From positions 154,635,920 through 154,699,919 of the forward strand of contig NC_080540.1 of the NCBI RefSeq assembly GCF_028640845.1: a DNA stretch of 64,000 nt, given 5' to 3'. Under the pieces are notes generated by a model. The model was not told where the DNA came from and ran no database searches. It saw only the letters and a program-made list of their open reading frames with translations. The number at the start of each line of letters is the position of its first letter. Position 1 is the stretch's first letter. The DNA comes from Ahaetulla prasina. Lineage: Eukaryota > Chordata > Lepidosauria > Squamata > Colubridae. Of the stretch, positions 1-10,179 are shown one piece after another. Both the position numbers and the translations under genes were made by a program.

Positions 1-390
1 CTATGGGGAGCCCCGATTGTAAATCAAGCGAATAAATGCAAAAAATGGAAGGACGATTTTGATGCAAACTCTACCCTCAGTGTGGGATAGACGGTCTTTG
101 TGATAATGTGAAGTGCAAAGTAAATTTGTGAGCTTATGGACATACCTAATCGGTTCCTATTTTAAAGTACTTTTAATTGCCTTGGTTTCTCATTGAGAAT
201 CCCGAGGGATGTAAGAATGCTGCTGCATTTGTTCCTCAGAAAATGACACTCAATTAACAAAAACAAATAAGAATTATTAAAAGTGGGATGTGGGTGAACA
301 TATTTTGCACACCTACAGGTCTGGGTGTGCAAAATTCCCTTTTCCTGTAAGGCTGGGGATTCTGAAAGTTTACTAAGGTAAGCACACTAT
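1..390. other. No recognisable feature
   Basis: Within the presumed intron 1 of the ASIC gene. I see no coding exon, no repeat termini and no strong composition bias here. Confidence 0.5.
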
Positions 391-600
391 GGTTAATTTT
401 TATTTATTTATTTATTTTTATTTGTCACAACAATATGTGTTTATATGCTATATAATCTTTTTGTATGATACCTACATATATTGTTGTGACAAAATAAAAT
501 AAATAAAATAAATAAAAAATAAAATAAATATACATAGGTATCACACAAAAAGATTATACAGTATATAAACATATATATGAGGAGATATAAGGAAGTATAA
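391..600. repeat. AT-rich double foldback repeat
   Basis: Two overlapping inverted repeats. The first is short: GTCACAACAATATGTG near 425-440 faces its complement ending GTTGTGAC near 491. The second is larger: about 440-480 (gtttatatgctatataatc and following) is matched in reverse complement by about 528-570. They are separated by (AAATA)-type low complexity. It looks like an AT-rich MITE inserted twice in opposite orientation, or a snapback repeat; the family is not recognised. Confidence 0.55.
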
Positions 601-677
601 GCATATATATATAAGAAGAAAAAGAAAAACAATAGGACAGGAATGGTAGGCATCCACCATTACTATATATTATATAC

Positions 678-987
678 CATGGGTTGGCAACCTTAAACAC
701 TCAAAGAGCCACAAAGGTCCTAACTTGAAGCCCCTGTTCAATTCTGGAACCAACCAGAAGTCCAGTTCCCCCATCATAGTCTCCTCCTAGCGCGTTGTCG
801 TTTTTCCTCTGCTGACCAGAAGTCTGGTTCCCCTACCACAGAGTTTTCTCCTAGCATGGCATCCTTCTTCCTCTACCTGTCCTAACCAAAAGCCCTATCA
901 CTTGTTGAGCCGACCAACAATAGGGAGCCGCAGCAAAGGGATGAAAGGGCCACATGTGGCTCCAGAGCCTCGGGTTGCTGACCCCTG
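678..987. mobile_element. hAT-type MITE (CAGGGGTCAGCAACC termini)
   Basis: The right end reads, in reverse complement, CAGGGGTCAGCAACCCGAG, and the left end is a decayed copy (catgggttggcaacc). The element is flanked by ttatatac (670-677) and ttatgtac (988-995), an 8-bp target-site duplication with one mismatch, as expected for hAT insertion. It has no coding capacity. Confidence 0.75.
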
Positions 988-1782
988 TTATGTACTGTAA
1001 ATACAAAATCTGAAACACCCCCTCCCCCAGTTACAATAAACAGCAGGTATTCAAAGGCTTTGTGGGGATCACCATTATGACATGCTTGTGCAGCCTGAAT
1101 GTTTAGAAAGAAAATCCTAACATCTAGAAAGACAGCCAAATCTTGCAAACTTTTGTCCGTGTTACATTCCTGATCCTACATATTTTTTAATGCAATCTTA
1201 GCATTGTGGCTTTTTACAACATTATGTAATTGGTCTCAGACCCGGGGTTAATGTATTACTTTATTTTGGGAGGCCCTGTTTGTTTGACTTGTATTACTTT
1301 TAAGATTGTTTTATTCCAGGGTGCCTTTGTAGCTTTGTTTTATGGATTATTTGGTTTGGTATGCCACTCAGAGTTCATTAGAGTTGGGTAACTATAACAA
1401 ATTCAAATAAATAAGTAAATGAATGAAACTGCTCAAGGGAACACAAAAATCTCAGCAGAGTTGGACATTTTATATTTTTACTTAACTAAAAATTCCTTTT
1501 GGATCTGCAAGTGATCCCTGGAAATAGCACACCTGTCTGAGGTTTGTACCGTCAATCCTGATTTACAATGCAAGGCTAATAGGAAGACAGGAAGACGGAT
1601 TCTTTTATAAATTCACAAAAGAAGAGATTTTAGGTAAGTAGAGCAAAATCCTTTCCCTTCCCCTTGGTTGTTCTATAGGTACTTTTCTTCTCAGACAAGC
1701 TCTAGTGCTGAAAATATGTTTGTCCTGTAGGGGGGAAAAAAATAGGGAAAAATCTATAATGAAGCAAAAGCCCGGGGAATGA
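988..1782. other. Mostly featureless; possible old LINE 3' end near 1220-1426
   Basis: The stretch ending gccactcagagttcattagag, then attcaaataaataagtaaat, near 1363-1422 resembles the 3' tail of an old CR1/L2-group LINE in plus orientation. The rest shows nothing I can assign. Confidence 0.35.
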
Positions 1783-1850
1783 TTCAGAATGAAGAATTAC
1801 AGAGATGAAAGGGACCGTGGAGATCTTCTAGTCCAACCCATCTGAATTGT
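1783..1850 (-). mobile_element. CR1-type LINE 3' remnant
   Basis: The plus-strand text gagatcttctagtccaaccc is the complement of the typical CR1 3' end (GGTTGGACTAGAAGACCTCC-like). Only the terminal tens of bases are recognisable. Confidence 0.5.
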
Positions 1851-2152
1851 GTATCCTTTCATCGTTAAATCATTTCTCATCTAACGATGTTGCTAAATCT
1901 GAGGGATCCACAGCAGGAAGTTCTCTTGAGAGCTCTCACACATATTCCTGGTGATCTCTCCTCCACTTTCTCTCCCCCACAAGACAGATCTGCTAAACCA
2001 GGTTGCCCCTGACCGTTTTCCGAAAGCCCTGCGTTCTCTTACCACAGATACTCCTCGATTTATGACCACAATTGAGCCCCAAATTTCTGTTGCGAAGTGA
2101 GAAATTTGTTAGGTGGGTGTTGCCACAGTTCTTAAGTGAAACCCTGCAGTTG

Positions 2153-3982
2153 TTTTTTTTTTTGTTCAAAAAGTTTTTATTGGTCAAAAAAGGTTTATAC
2201 AAATACATATCAGGTATGGTAAATTTTCATTTTTCTTATACAAAATAAGAATTTTACTCAAATTTTTAACACATACAACAGCCATATGGCAAGCAGGTGA
2301 CACGAAGTAGCTAAGTTTACAAATCTTACATACGCAATAAAGAAGGGTCAAGAATAAACAGAATATCATACAAAAGAGAATAAGGAAAACCAACACAATA
2401 CCAAATATCTTTATCACTTCCTAGTTTTGGATCTCAGAACTCTGGGTTCAGCCTGACCCAACTCCAGGGCCGCAACAGCGGCAGCCGCCTCCGCCCCATG
2501 GTCTATAACCTCCCCTTCTTCAATTCCTGGGTCATCTAATTCCAGGAGGGCTTTGTGTTCCTCCACGTAGGCCGTAGCCTCCGCAATTGTACTAATTTTT
2601 TTCGTAATGCCCTCCCGGAAAATCATCAATCCCTCTGGCATCAGCCATCTGAAGCCTACTCCCTTCTGGTACAATTTGCTTGACAAAAAGTAATATTTCT
2701 TTCTCATTTCACGTACCTGTCTGGGAATCTGCCTCAGAATGGCTATCTCCCTGCCCCTATAAGTCAGTGCCCCACTCCTATGTTTTCTAAGAATTTCATC
2801 TCTCGTCTCTCTTCTCACAAATTTGACATGAACCTCTCTGGGAACTGCATGCGTGCGTGCATATTGTGAATTAACTCTATAAACTCGATCCACATCCCAA
2901 TTCATGAAATCAACACCTCTCCCAAGAAATTCTCCCAACAATTTAGTCACAACATCTCTCAAATCTTCTTGGTCCACTTCTTCCAAATTTTGAAACCTAA
3001 GGAAATAAGACATTTTATCCATCTGTAGTCCAAGCACAGCATTGCCTGTCGTCTCCTCTCTTTTCTGCACTGCCCGCATCTCACCCCTCAGACCTTCCAC
3101 TTTCTGCTTGTTTTCTGCTGAGACTTGTTGAGTATCCTTTAAATCCTTTTGGATAGTCACAATTTCTGCTCTTATTTCCGTTTGGCCTCTTTGCAAATCA
3201 TCCAGTTTCTTGTCCATATTGGATAACTTTTCCAGAATTCTCTCCATCTCTCCAGCAGTTGGTCTCTGACCTTTTGCCATTTAAAAAAAAAATTCAAAAT
3301 CCTCAGGCAAGCACAGTATCCTTGTAATTTCCTCCGGATCCACCAGGGGGCACTCACAGGAGCAACGAGTCCAGAGTACAGTTAGTCAACCAGGAAGCCG
3401 AAGGGAAGTGATGTCATCAAGATTCTCATAGTGAAGGCGGAAGCTGGACGCCACCACTGTTCCCCAGAGGGAGGGGGGGCCTCAAACCCTCCCTCCTAAA
3501 TTTCTCCATCACCTCTTCTCTCCAGAGCTCCACAAAACCGGTAATCTTCTTATTTTAAGTTCTCCTCTCTCCAGAATGACTCGTGCTCCTTCCAGCCGCG
3601 GGAGAAAACCCCCGCACTCCGGGCACTCCACTCGCGTTACCGATATCCCTTCCCTTCTCCATTCCTCAATTCTTCTCCGTTCCTGTTCACCACCAGGCTG
3701 CTGCAGTTATAAATCCAAAGCCCGGTGTCACGGGCACAGCGGCCCAGGCGACGACCAAAGTAATGGCCGTGGCCTGTGGCCTCCAAACCCGCCGAGCCTA
3801 GGGGCGCCAGCATCGGTCCCCCAGTCCTGTATGTCGGCTGGGAGACCCCTGGCGAGCCGTCCGTGCGGCAGGTGTCCTTTTCGGAACACCTGGCCCCTGG
3901 GGGCCTCTGCGGCGGCCGGATTCGGTCACTGGGGGCAGGAGAAGCCTCCAGACGACCGTTGCCCCTGGACACCGGAAGTCGT
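2153..3982 (-). mobile_element. ORF1-only (half) L1 retrotransposon
   Basis: Complete-looking L1-type insertion on the minus strand. At the high-coordinate end is a GC-rich 5' UTR-like segment (about 3281-3982), then an intact ORF1 (2414-3280), then about 235 bp of AT-rich 3' UTR with AATAAA and a poly(A) tail (poly-T at 2153-2163 on plus). No ORF2 lies between ORF1 and the tail. Flanking sequences ctgcagttg (2144-2152) and ctccaattg (3983-3991) form a 9-bp duplication with two mismatches. The 3' terminus (AAACTTTTTGAA before the A-tail) is shared with the L1 tail at 61.3 kb, which ties it to the local L1 lineage. The organisation resembles mammalian HAL1 elements or a spliced or deleted L1 RNA. 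Confidence 0.8.
2414..3280 (-). CDS. L1 ORF1 protein (RNA-binding nucleic-acid chaperone), intact
   Basis: 288-residue open frame on the minus strand starting MAKGQRPTAGEMERILEKLS. Residues about 10-85 are heptad-rich and charged, fitting the trimerising coiled coil of L1 ORF1p. Residues about 90-165 fit the RRM-like domain, with an RNP2-like strand (YFLRFQNLEE, 92-101) and an RNP1-like strand (HVKFV, 151-155). Residues about 170-245 (LTYRGREIAILRQIPRQV and onward) fit the C-terminal RNA-binding domain; the tail is acidic and then basic. In the family this protein coats L1 RNA in cytoplasmic particles and supports reverse transcription. There is no stop or frameshift, so it is relatively young or maintained. 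It stands alone without ORF2, so mobilisation would need an enzyme supplied in trans. The start is the first Met after the 5' UTR-like region. It is a transposon gene, not a host gene. Confidence 0.9.
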   Translation of the reverse strand: MAKGQRPTAGEMERILEKLSNMDKKLDDLQRGQTEIRAEIVTIQKDLKDTQQVSAENKQKVEGLRGEMRAVQKREETTGNAVLGLQMDKMSYFLRFQNLEEVDQEDLRDVVTKLLGEFLGRGVDFMNWDVDRVYRVNSQYARTHAVPREVHVKFVRRETRDEILRKHRSGALTYRGREIAILRQIPRQVREMRKKYYFLSSKLYQKGVGFRWLMPEGLMIFREGITKKISTIAEATAYVEEHKALLELDDPGIEEGEVIDHGAEAAAAVAALELGQAEPRVLRSKTRK

Positions 3983-4210
3983 CTCCAATTGTTGAGTTAG
4001 TAGTAACACAACTGTTAAGTCAATCTGGCTTCCCCATCGGCTTTGCTTGTCAGAAGGTGACAACCGTCATAAATTATGAACCAGTTGCCAAGCAATCAAA
4101 TTGTGATCACGTGACCATGGGGATGCTGCAATGGTCGTAAGTGTGAAGAATGATCATGAGTTACCATTTTTTTTCAGTGCCTGGTTACTGGCACTTGTAC
4201 TGGTACTTGT

Positions 4211-4496
4211 CCTCTATAATTGTCTTATCCTGGATGGCTGCGACAATGAAATGCTGCATCTCTTTTTTTAAACTGGATCAATGGTCCTTTTTTTTTTTTT
4301 TGTACTACCGGTAGATGAAATGGATACCGAGTTCTGTCAATTTTTTCTTTATAGCCTAAGGTGATAGGAAAAATAGTAAAACTGTTTGTCGTCTTCTTCT
4401 TCCTCCTCCTCCTCCTCCACCTCTGATGGATGGATCAGATGCGAGAGTGTGAAATTGGGGTGGGATGGGGGAAAAGAGCTAGAACGCACATAGAAG
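4211..4496. other. No recognisable feature; short (TCC)n
   Basis: Only a short TCC/TTC-rich microsatellite near 4389-4419 stands out. Confidence 0.5.
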
Positions 4497-4504
4497 ATAT
4501 AAAA

Positions 4505-4806
4505 CAGGGGTGTCAAACTCGATTTCATCGAGGGCTGCATCAGGGTTGTGTTTGACCTGGGGTTGTGGGTGGGTGGCGGCTGGGAGGGGGCATGGCCAAC
4601 TCGACGTCACTCATCGAGGCTCTGTTTTCGGCCGCGATGGCCTCCTGCAGCCCTCTGCCAGCAAAAATGGAGCTCAGGGAGCTCCGTTTTTGCTGGCAGA
4701 GGCACTGCAAGCCGGTCCTTCGCTGTTACCAGGGCGGGTCCCCGGGCCAGATCTAAGCACCCTGTGGGCTGGATCCGGCCCACGGGCCTTGAGTTTGACA
4801 CCCCTG
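4505..4806. mobile_element. hAT MITE, CAGGGGTGTCAAACTC family
   Basis: It starts CAGGGGTGTCAAACTCGATT and ends GAGTTTGACACCCCTG, giving about 16-bp terminal inverted repeats. Flanks atataaaa (4497-4504) and atatagag (4807-4814) are a decayed 8-bp target duplication. The interior contains a short hairpin around ccagcaaaaatggagctc / gagctccgtttttgctgg. No open frame. Confidence 0.85.
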
Positions 4807-4833
4807 ATATAGAGTATTAACAGAAACCACATA

Positions 4834-5222
4834 CAGGTAGTCTCTGACTTACAACAGTTCGTTTAATGACCGTTCAAAGTTACAACAGCACCGAAAAATG
4901 TGACTTAGAGCTGTTTTTCACGACCTTTGCGGCATTCCCACGATTATGTGATCAAAATTTAGGTGCTTGGCAACTGGTTGACGTTGATGACCGCTGCTGT
5001 GTCCCAAGGTCATGCGATCCTCTTTTGCCACCTTCCCACAAGCAAAGTCAATGGGGAAGCCAGATTCGCTTAACAACCAGGTTACTAACTTATCCACCGC
5101 AGTGATTCACTTAACAACGGAGGCAAGAAAGCTCATAAATAAAAAACCCCCTCACTTAACAAATGTCTCACTTCACAACAGAAGTCTTGGGCTCAATTTT
5201 GGTCGTGAGTCAAGGACTAGCT
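4834..5222. mobile_element. Tigger-like MITE (CAGGTAGTC...GACTTAC)
   Basis: The left terminus is caggtagtctctgacttac; the right terminus is the complement (gtcgtgagtcaaggactagctg). Internal landmarks cacttaacaac, gaagccagattc and gggctcaattttggtcgt are shared with the other copies. Flanking TA fits mariner/Tigger target choice. Confidence 0.8.
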
Positions 5223-5229
5223 GTTTCTC

Positions 5230-5828
5230 AAGCGTTCATCGACGGGAAAGAAAGCAACTGATGCTTTTCCAGCACAGGTGGGAGGGGTAAAGAAACAGAG
5301 GAATTCACCAATTGGGGGCTACAGTAAACAATGGTCAGGAATACCAATTTGTCACTGTGACCAAAGCTGTCGTGTCCCACTCCTCCGCTGACGACCGGGT
5401 CAGGGAAATCCGAATCAGGCGTGCCTCTGCAGCTCTGCCAAAGTCCTAGCAAAGTTCTCAAGGCAGGCAGGAAACCAGAAATGACTTCAGCAAGATAAGT
5501 TCGACTTTGCCTGACTCAGAGAATGCCAGAAAGCAGATCCTTTATATAGGACATGGGGTGTGGCTCCATGACTCAGCACTTATCCAGGCCTGCCCCTCCC
5601 TTCCTTCTGTCGCCGCCGCCTATCAATTCTCCTGAAGCGAGGGTCACTCCAGTCTGCAGCTGTTGGTAATTGACCTTCCTCAGGCTCACATGCTGTGGGG
5701 GAGGGGGAGGGGTCTAGTTGCTCCGTTTGCCTGGGCATGGAGCCAGAACTGGGGGCTGGAGGTACTTCTTCCTCCTCAGCCTGTCTGGGCATGGAGCCAG
5801 GGCTGGGGCCGGGAGGCATGCTACAACA
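5230..5828 (-). repeat. LTR retrotransposon solo LTR, boundaries partly unclear
   Basis: On the minus strand the LTR begins TGTTGTAGCATGCC at 5828. It has an open U3-like segment (5580-5828, acidic/proline-rich then arginine-rich), a TATATAAAGG box (near 5540-5549) and a downstream R/U5-like stretch. The layout matches the LTRs at 31386-31963 and 49168-49716. I could not fix the low-coordinate end or a 5-bp target duplication. Confidence 0.6.
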
Positions 5829-6030
5829 TTCCTCAGCGTTCGGAAGCAGATAAGAAGGCCCCGGCTGCGGTGAAAGCGGGCGAGACACAACAAAAGCAGA
5901 GGAAGAGGCTGAACTCCAGAAGGGGGTTTCTCAAGCTGGTTTCACTTCCAGCTAGTTTCCCAAGGAAATCAAGGCTAAAGTAGAGAAAAAGCCCTTCGTG
6001 TTCCTGCCAACTGTTTCCCCTTTTGCACTC

Positions 6031-6290
6031 TCTTTTTTTTTTTAATTTGAGTTTATATCCCGCCCTTCTCTGAAGACTCAGGGCGGCTTACACTATGTCA
6101 AGCAATAGTCTTCATCAATTTGTATATTATATACAAAGTCAACTTTTATTGCCCCCAACAATCTGGGTCCTCATTTTACCTACCTTATAAAGGATGGAAG
6201 GCTGAGTCAACCTTGGGCCTGGTGGGACTAGAACCTGCAGTAATTGCAAGCAGCTGTGTTAATAACACCTCCCAAACCACAGCAGTGACA
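6031..6290 (-). mobile_element. tRNA-derived SINE with L2-type tail
   Basis: The complement carries a tRNA-like B box (the plus strand reads gactagaacctgcagtaatt), the body 'tgactcagccttccatcctt', and a 3' end identical in style to the L2 tail (ccgccctgagtcttcggagaagggcggtata-type; here tatatcccgcccttctctga on plus). The A-rich tail is the poly-T at 6031-6041. Confidence 0.75.
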
Positions 6291-6483
6291 TCTCCATCTC
6301 TCTCTTTCTCTTAGGCTTCTCAGAGAGCATCATGAGTAAATAAACCTGTGGCTAGTAGCAGCTTTGCTTCTCCTGAGCTGTTTCTAGGGAGGGAACAGAA
6401 GCAGGAAAGAAAGGAAATAGGACAGGATCTACCGGGGGAGTTTTTGGATGCTGGTGCTAATAAAGAACCCTATGGTACCAAAT

Positions 6484-6730
6484 GTGGGAATGTCTAGGGA
6501 GATTCTCAGTCATCCAGGTCATGGTGGTCTCAAAGGTGCAACTGGACTTCCTGTTTTTTCTTTGAAGATGTTTCGCTTCTCATTTATAAATCCTTCCATT
6601 CCCCACTATCCAGTTAGAACTGAAGAAGCTTCTTGGATGAGAAGTGAAACATCTTCAAAGAAAAACCAGAAAGTCCAGTTGCCTCTTGGGGAAAAAAAAA
6701 AAAAAGCAACTTTGGGACATTTGCAGGATC
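6484..6730. mobile_element. Penelope-like element tails as an inverted repeat
   Basis: The left arm (gattctcagtcatccagg to about 6583) is the reverse complement of the right arm (about 6630-6700, ggatgagaagtgaaacatct onward). The same tail follows the Penelope-like GIY-YIG coding fragment at 34.3-34.9 kb, so this is a head-to-head pair of Penelope ends. Confidence 0.7.
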
Positions 6731-6839
6731 CATTTGCGCTATTGGATCCACCACCGTTTTGTGTCTTTTTTAATGTTTAGCCTGAATTTAAAGACAAGAA
6801 ACGTTGTCCCGTCAAGATTGATCCCTGGCCAAAGACATT

Positions 6840-7640
6840 GATAAACAGAAGCACGTTCAGAGAAAGGCTATCAAGATGATGAGATGACTGGAAATCAAAA
6901 CCTAGGAGGAACAGTTAAAAGACCCTAGGCAGACCTTGTGGAAGAGAAGGATACGATAGCTGTCTTCAAATACTTGAAGGGCTGTCACATTGTAGGAAGT
7001 TTGGACTTATTCTCATTCGCTCCAGTAAAATTGGAATTAATGGGATGGAACTTCAAGGATGTAGATATTAAGAAGAACGTCTTGATAGTAAAAGCTGTCA
7101 ATCAGTGGAGCGGGTTACTGCATGGAGCAGTTTCTTCCCCTTCACAGGCATTTTTCAAACAGACCCTGGATAACCATCTATTGAGAATAGTGTAGTGCAG
7201 GGGTGTCAAACTTGATTTCATTGAAGGCCGCATCAGGGTTGTGTTTGACCTTGAGGGGTGGGGTGGGGGTATGGCCAGGGTGGGTGTGGCCAGCTTGAGG
7301 TATCTGAGGCGCCTGTGGTAGCCCGAGTGCTCTGTCAGTGAAAATGGGCTTCCAAGCATTGTTTTCGGCTGTGACGGCCTCTTGCAACCTTTTGCCAGTA
7401 AAAATGGAGCTCAGAGAAGGCTACGCGTGGCTCTGCTGAGCTCCGTTTTCGCTGACAGAGGCACTGTGGGCCGTTCCTTCCAGGGTAGATCCATGGGCCA
7501 GATCTAAGCACACTGTGGGCCGGACGTGGCCCGGTGGGCCTTGAGTTTGACACCCCTGGTGTAGTGAATCCTGCATTGTGCAGGGGGTTAGACTCTGTGA
7601 CCTCTCTGGATAGTTCCAGCACAATAATTCTATGAAACCC
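6840..7640 (+). mobile_element. CR1 LINE 3' end, interrupted by a hAT MITE
   Basis: Degenerate CR1 reverse-transcriptase C-terminus in plus orientation; fragments such as DTIAVFKYLKGC and KQTLDNHLLRIV are readable. After the hAT at 7198-7558 it continues through the CR1 3' UTR (agggggttagactctgtgac) to the terminal aattctatga. The frame contains stops, so it is a dead copy. Confidence 0.8.
7198..7558. mobile_element. hAT MITE, CAGGGGTGTCAAACT family
   Basis: Ends are CAGGGGTGTCAAACTTG and GAGTTTGACACCCCTG. Perfect 8-bp target duplication gtgtagtg at 7190-7197 and 7559-7566. Inserted into the CR1 element. Confidence 0.92.
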
Positions 7641-8697
7641 AAATCAGGAAAGAGCGTAGGATATCCGTTAATGGCCTATCTGCCATCGGATTTGTGATCA
7701 AACTTTTAGGAAACTGAGTTCATTTTGCCCATGAAAAAAATTAAGATACTTCTCAGAAGACACGCTTGGACTTTATAGAGGGGGACCACCACACCCAAGT
7801 ATAGGTCAGCAAGGCATCTTTTGAAGGCTCATGGAACAACAAAGATATTCAAGCACCTCCAAACAGTTCTTAAGTTGAGTGATTTTTGACAGAGCTACAG
7901 TAAATGAAAGAACTGGAATTCTCCCAGTGCCTTTGAAGTGTTTCTGAAGGTATCTAATACAGGGCTGATGACAATAAAGAAATTGTTGGTATAACAACAA
8001 TTCATTCTTCTTCAGTGCGATGTGCATGAGAAATCTGTGGGGTCCCTCAAAGGGAATAACCGCAGGAATGAATGACTTCGGATACTTCTTTCCCTGCAAC
8101 CTACTTGAACAATCGTTGTGATGGGGAATTACTGCTGGGGGAGACAAAAACTCTTTATGGATCTTAAGAGCTTCATAAAAAACTGGACTATGGGCATCTC
8201 TGTTCAACAACGAAGCACTGTGTTTTTTTTTATAACGTATGATTTAAAGGTAGCCTTCCCTACAGAGCAAGCTACTGCTCAATCTTCTGTAGAGAATCAT
8301 GTTTCGCATGCTTTTTATGTTATTATATCATACTTTCTCTTTTCTCTAAGGACCTCACAGCTGGACAGCTTGAAGCCTGAGAGCCCTAATTGGCCCTCGC
8401 CTGTTGTTCTCCGAATCTCTGCGAGGCCCACTCGCAATCCCTACCACTGCAGTTGATGAGCCTGCACTTGAGCTCTGGGAAACAGATGGCAATAAAGCCG
8501 CAACTCTTTGGAGTAGGGGAGCTGGGAGGGAGGGAGAGGGATGAACTGTTCCTCCATGAATTGGCAAGTTACGCACGCATGCAAGTTCAACCTTGCTGAA
8601 TCAAAATGGGTGGGCAGTCCTGGTTTTCATTTCCCTTCCCTTTTATCCTCAAACGGTGAGGATATTCTGTGGGGATAGGAGCCCATTCTATGAGATT
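7641..8697. other. No recognisable feature
   Basis: I found no repeat termini or coding homology here. Open frames are short and lack family motifs. Confidence 0.5.
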
Positions 8698-8705
8698 GGT
8701 TACAC

Positions 8706-8952
8706 CAGGGGTGAAATCCAGCAGGTTCTGACAGGTTCTGGAGAACCGGTAGCGGAAATTTTGAGTAATTATTTGGAGAACCGGCAAATATCACCTCTGG
8801 CTGGCCCCAGAGTGGGGAGGGAATGGGGATTTTGCAATATCCTTTCCCCAGGAGTGGGGAGGGAATGGAGATTTTGCAATATCCTTCCCCTGCCACGCCC
8901 ACCAAGCCATGCCCAAGGAACCAGTAGTAAAAAAATTTAACTTTCACCACTG
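8706..8952. mobile_element. hAT MITE, CAG(T/A/G)GGTGRGWTTC family
   Basis: Begins caggggtgaaatccagcagg, ends tttcaccactg. Perfect 8-bp target duplication ggttacac at 8698-8705 and 8953-8960. The body (gaaccggtagcggaaatttt; ccttcccctgccacgcccac) recurs at 23.6, 27.7, 28.8, 29.9 and 36.4 kb. Confidence 0.92.
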
Positions 8953-9169
8953 GGTTACACACAGAGAGAATGATCTTTGTTAGATATGCATATCATCACT
9001 ATTAAGCGATTGTATAGATCTGTGTCTTTGCACGCTGCATAGTCTTCTTTGCTCATTGTAATTCCTGGGCTGTATTCCTGCATTTGGATATATCCCAAGC
9101 CAAAGCAGATCTGAAAGAATGTAGATAGGTTTCCCCCAAGTGCCCTGAATCTGAACCTGCCTAATTTTT

Positions 9170-9335
9170 TATGAAGATTCTCAGTCACCCAGGTCATGGT
9201 TGTCCCAAAGTTTTTCAAGAGGCAACTGGACTTTCTGGGTTTTCTTTGAATTCCTTCTTGGATGAGAAGCAAAAAGTCTTTAAAGATAAAACCAAAAAGT
9301 CCAGTTGCCTCTTGAAAAAGCATCTTTGAGACCGT
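9170..9335. mobile_element. Penelope-like tail, inverted pair
   Basis: gattctcagtcacccaggtc at 9177 and the opposing arm ccagttgcctcttgaaaaag near 9300 are the two arms of the Penelope-like tail hairpin seen at 6.5, 50.2 and 63.3 kb. Confidence 0.65.
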
Positions 9336-9499
9336 CTAAAGTTTTTTTAATGTTTCTGCAATTCAGAGCGATACAAAGCACTGCATGTCAGCACAACTGA
9401 ATCTGATTGAGCCTATGGAAGAAAAATACAGCTATTTTAAAAACTCCAATGGATGGCACAGAAATTTAAATTTCTTAAATTCTTAAATTTGGGAGATGT

Positions 9500-9930
9500 C
9501 CAGATCGTCCTCATCCTGTGACCAAAATTGAGCCCACAACGGGAGGCGGTGTGTGTGTGTGTGTGTTCGTTGCAAAGGGAGTCATCACATGATCAGACTC
9601 AGTTTTATGGTCTTTTTTGCAGCAGTCGTTAAATGAACAGCGCACTCATAAAGCAAACACAGTTGTAAAATGAATGCAGCAGTCATTAAGTGAACACCAT
9701 GGTTGTTATGTGAAGCCATAGTTCACTATGGGGAGGTTTTGTCAGAAACCAGAAGTAAACCCTGGTTTCTGGCAAAAACATGGCATTTGTGGTCAAGTGG
9801 CTGCTAGATGCATGTGGACATAACAGGACGGTGGATATCGGAATCTGGGTCGTAAGAAGCTTTTTTAGGGTTTGTCATAATTTTGAATAGTCGCTAAGCA
9901 AACAGTCATATGTCAAAGATCACCTCTATT
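9500..9930. mobile_element. Decayed Tigger-like MITE, second subfamily, with (GT)n
   Basis: gtcctcatcctgtgaccaaa, attgagccc, cattaagtgaacaccatggt, the hairpin ccagaagtaaaccctggttt and the terminal gtcaaagatcacctctatt match the alternative Tigger-like family also present at 19.0 and 26.5 kb. A (GT)n tract lies at 9550-9566. Confidence 0.6.
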
Positions 9931-10179
9931 TAGCCACAGATTGCTCAGACCTGCTCTATTAGACTCTTACTACCCTTGACTGGAAATCATAATAACTTGT
10001 CCCAAAAAAATTAATCCCTTTTGTAATCACACAGCTGGTGGGAGAATGGGAATCTGGCTCACCTCCTTACAAGTCACTGGGCTGATGAAGGCCCATCGCA
10101 CTGAAACGTAATACATCAGAGGTGATAAGGAGCAGGGCAGAGGCTTGGGAACTTCCAAGGTTAACTTTAGACCAATAAT

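Larger units (their letters stand above)
2042..4180 (+). mobile_element. Tigger-like MITE, split by the L1 insertion at 2153-3982
   Basis: Left part 2042-2152 (actcctcgatttatgaccac, then attgagcccc) and right part 3992-4180 (aactgttaagt, gaatctggcttcccc, gatcacgtgacca) are the two halves of the 'CAGGTAGTCCTCGACTTAC' MITE that recurs many times in this window. The halves are continuous in intact copies, so the L1 entered an already resident MITE. The far right terminus is decayed. Confidence 0.75.

Noticed and set aside
3576..3995. Overlapping open frames on both strands in a GC-rich stretch, resembling a first exon or CpG island
   Set aside because: They lie in the 5' UTR-like part of the L1 insertion (bounded by the 9-bp duplication), and no frame has a recognisable domain.
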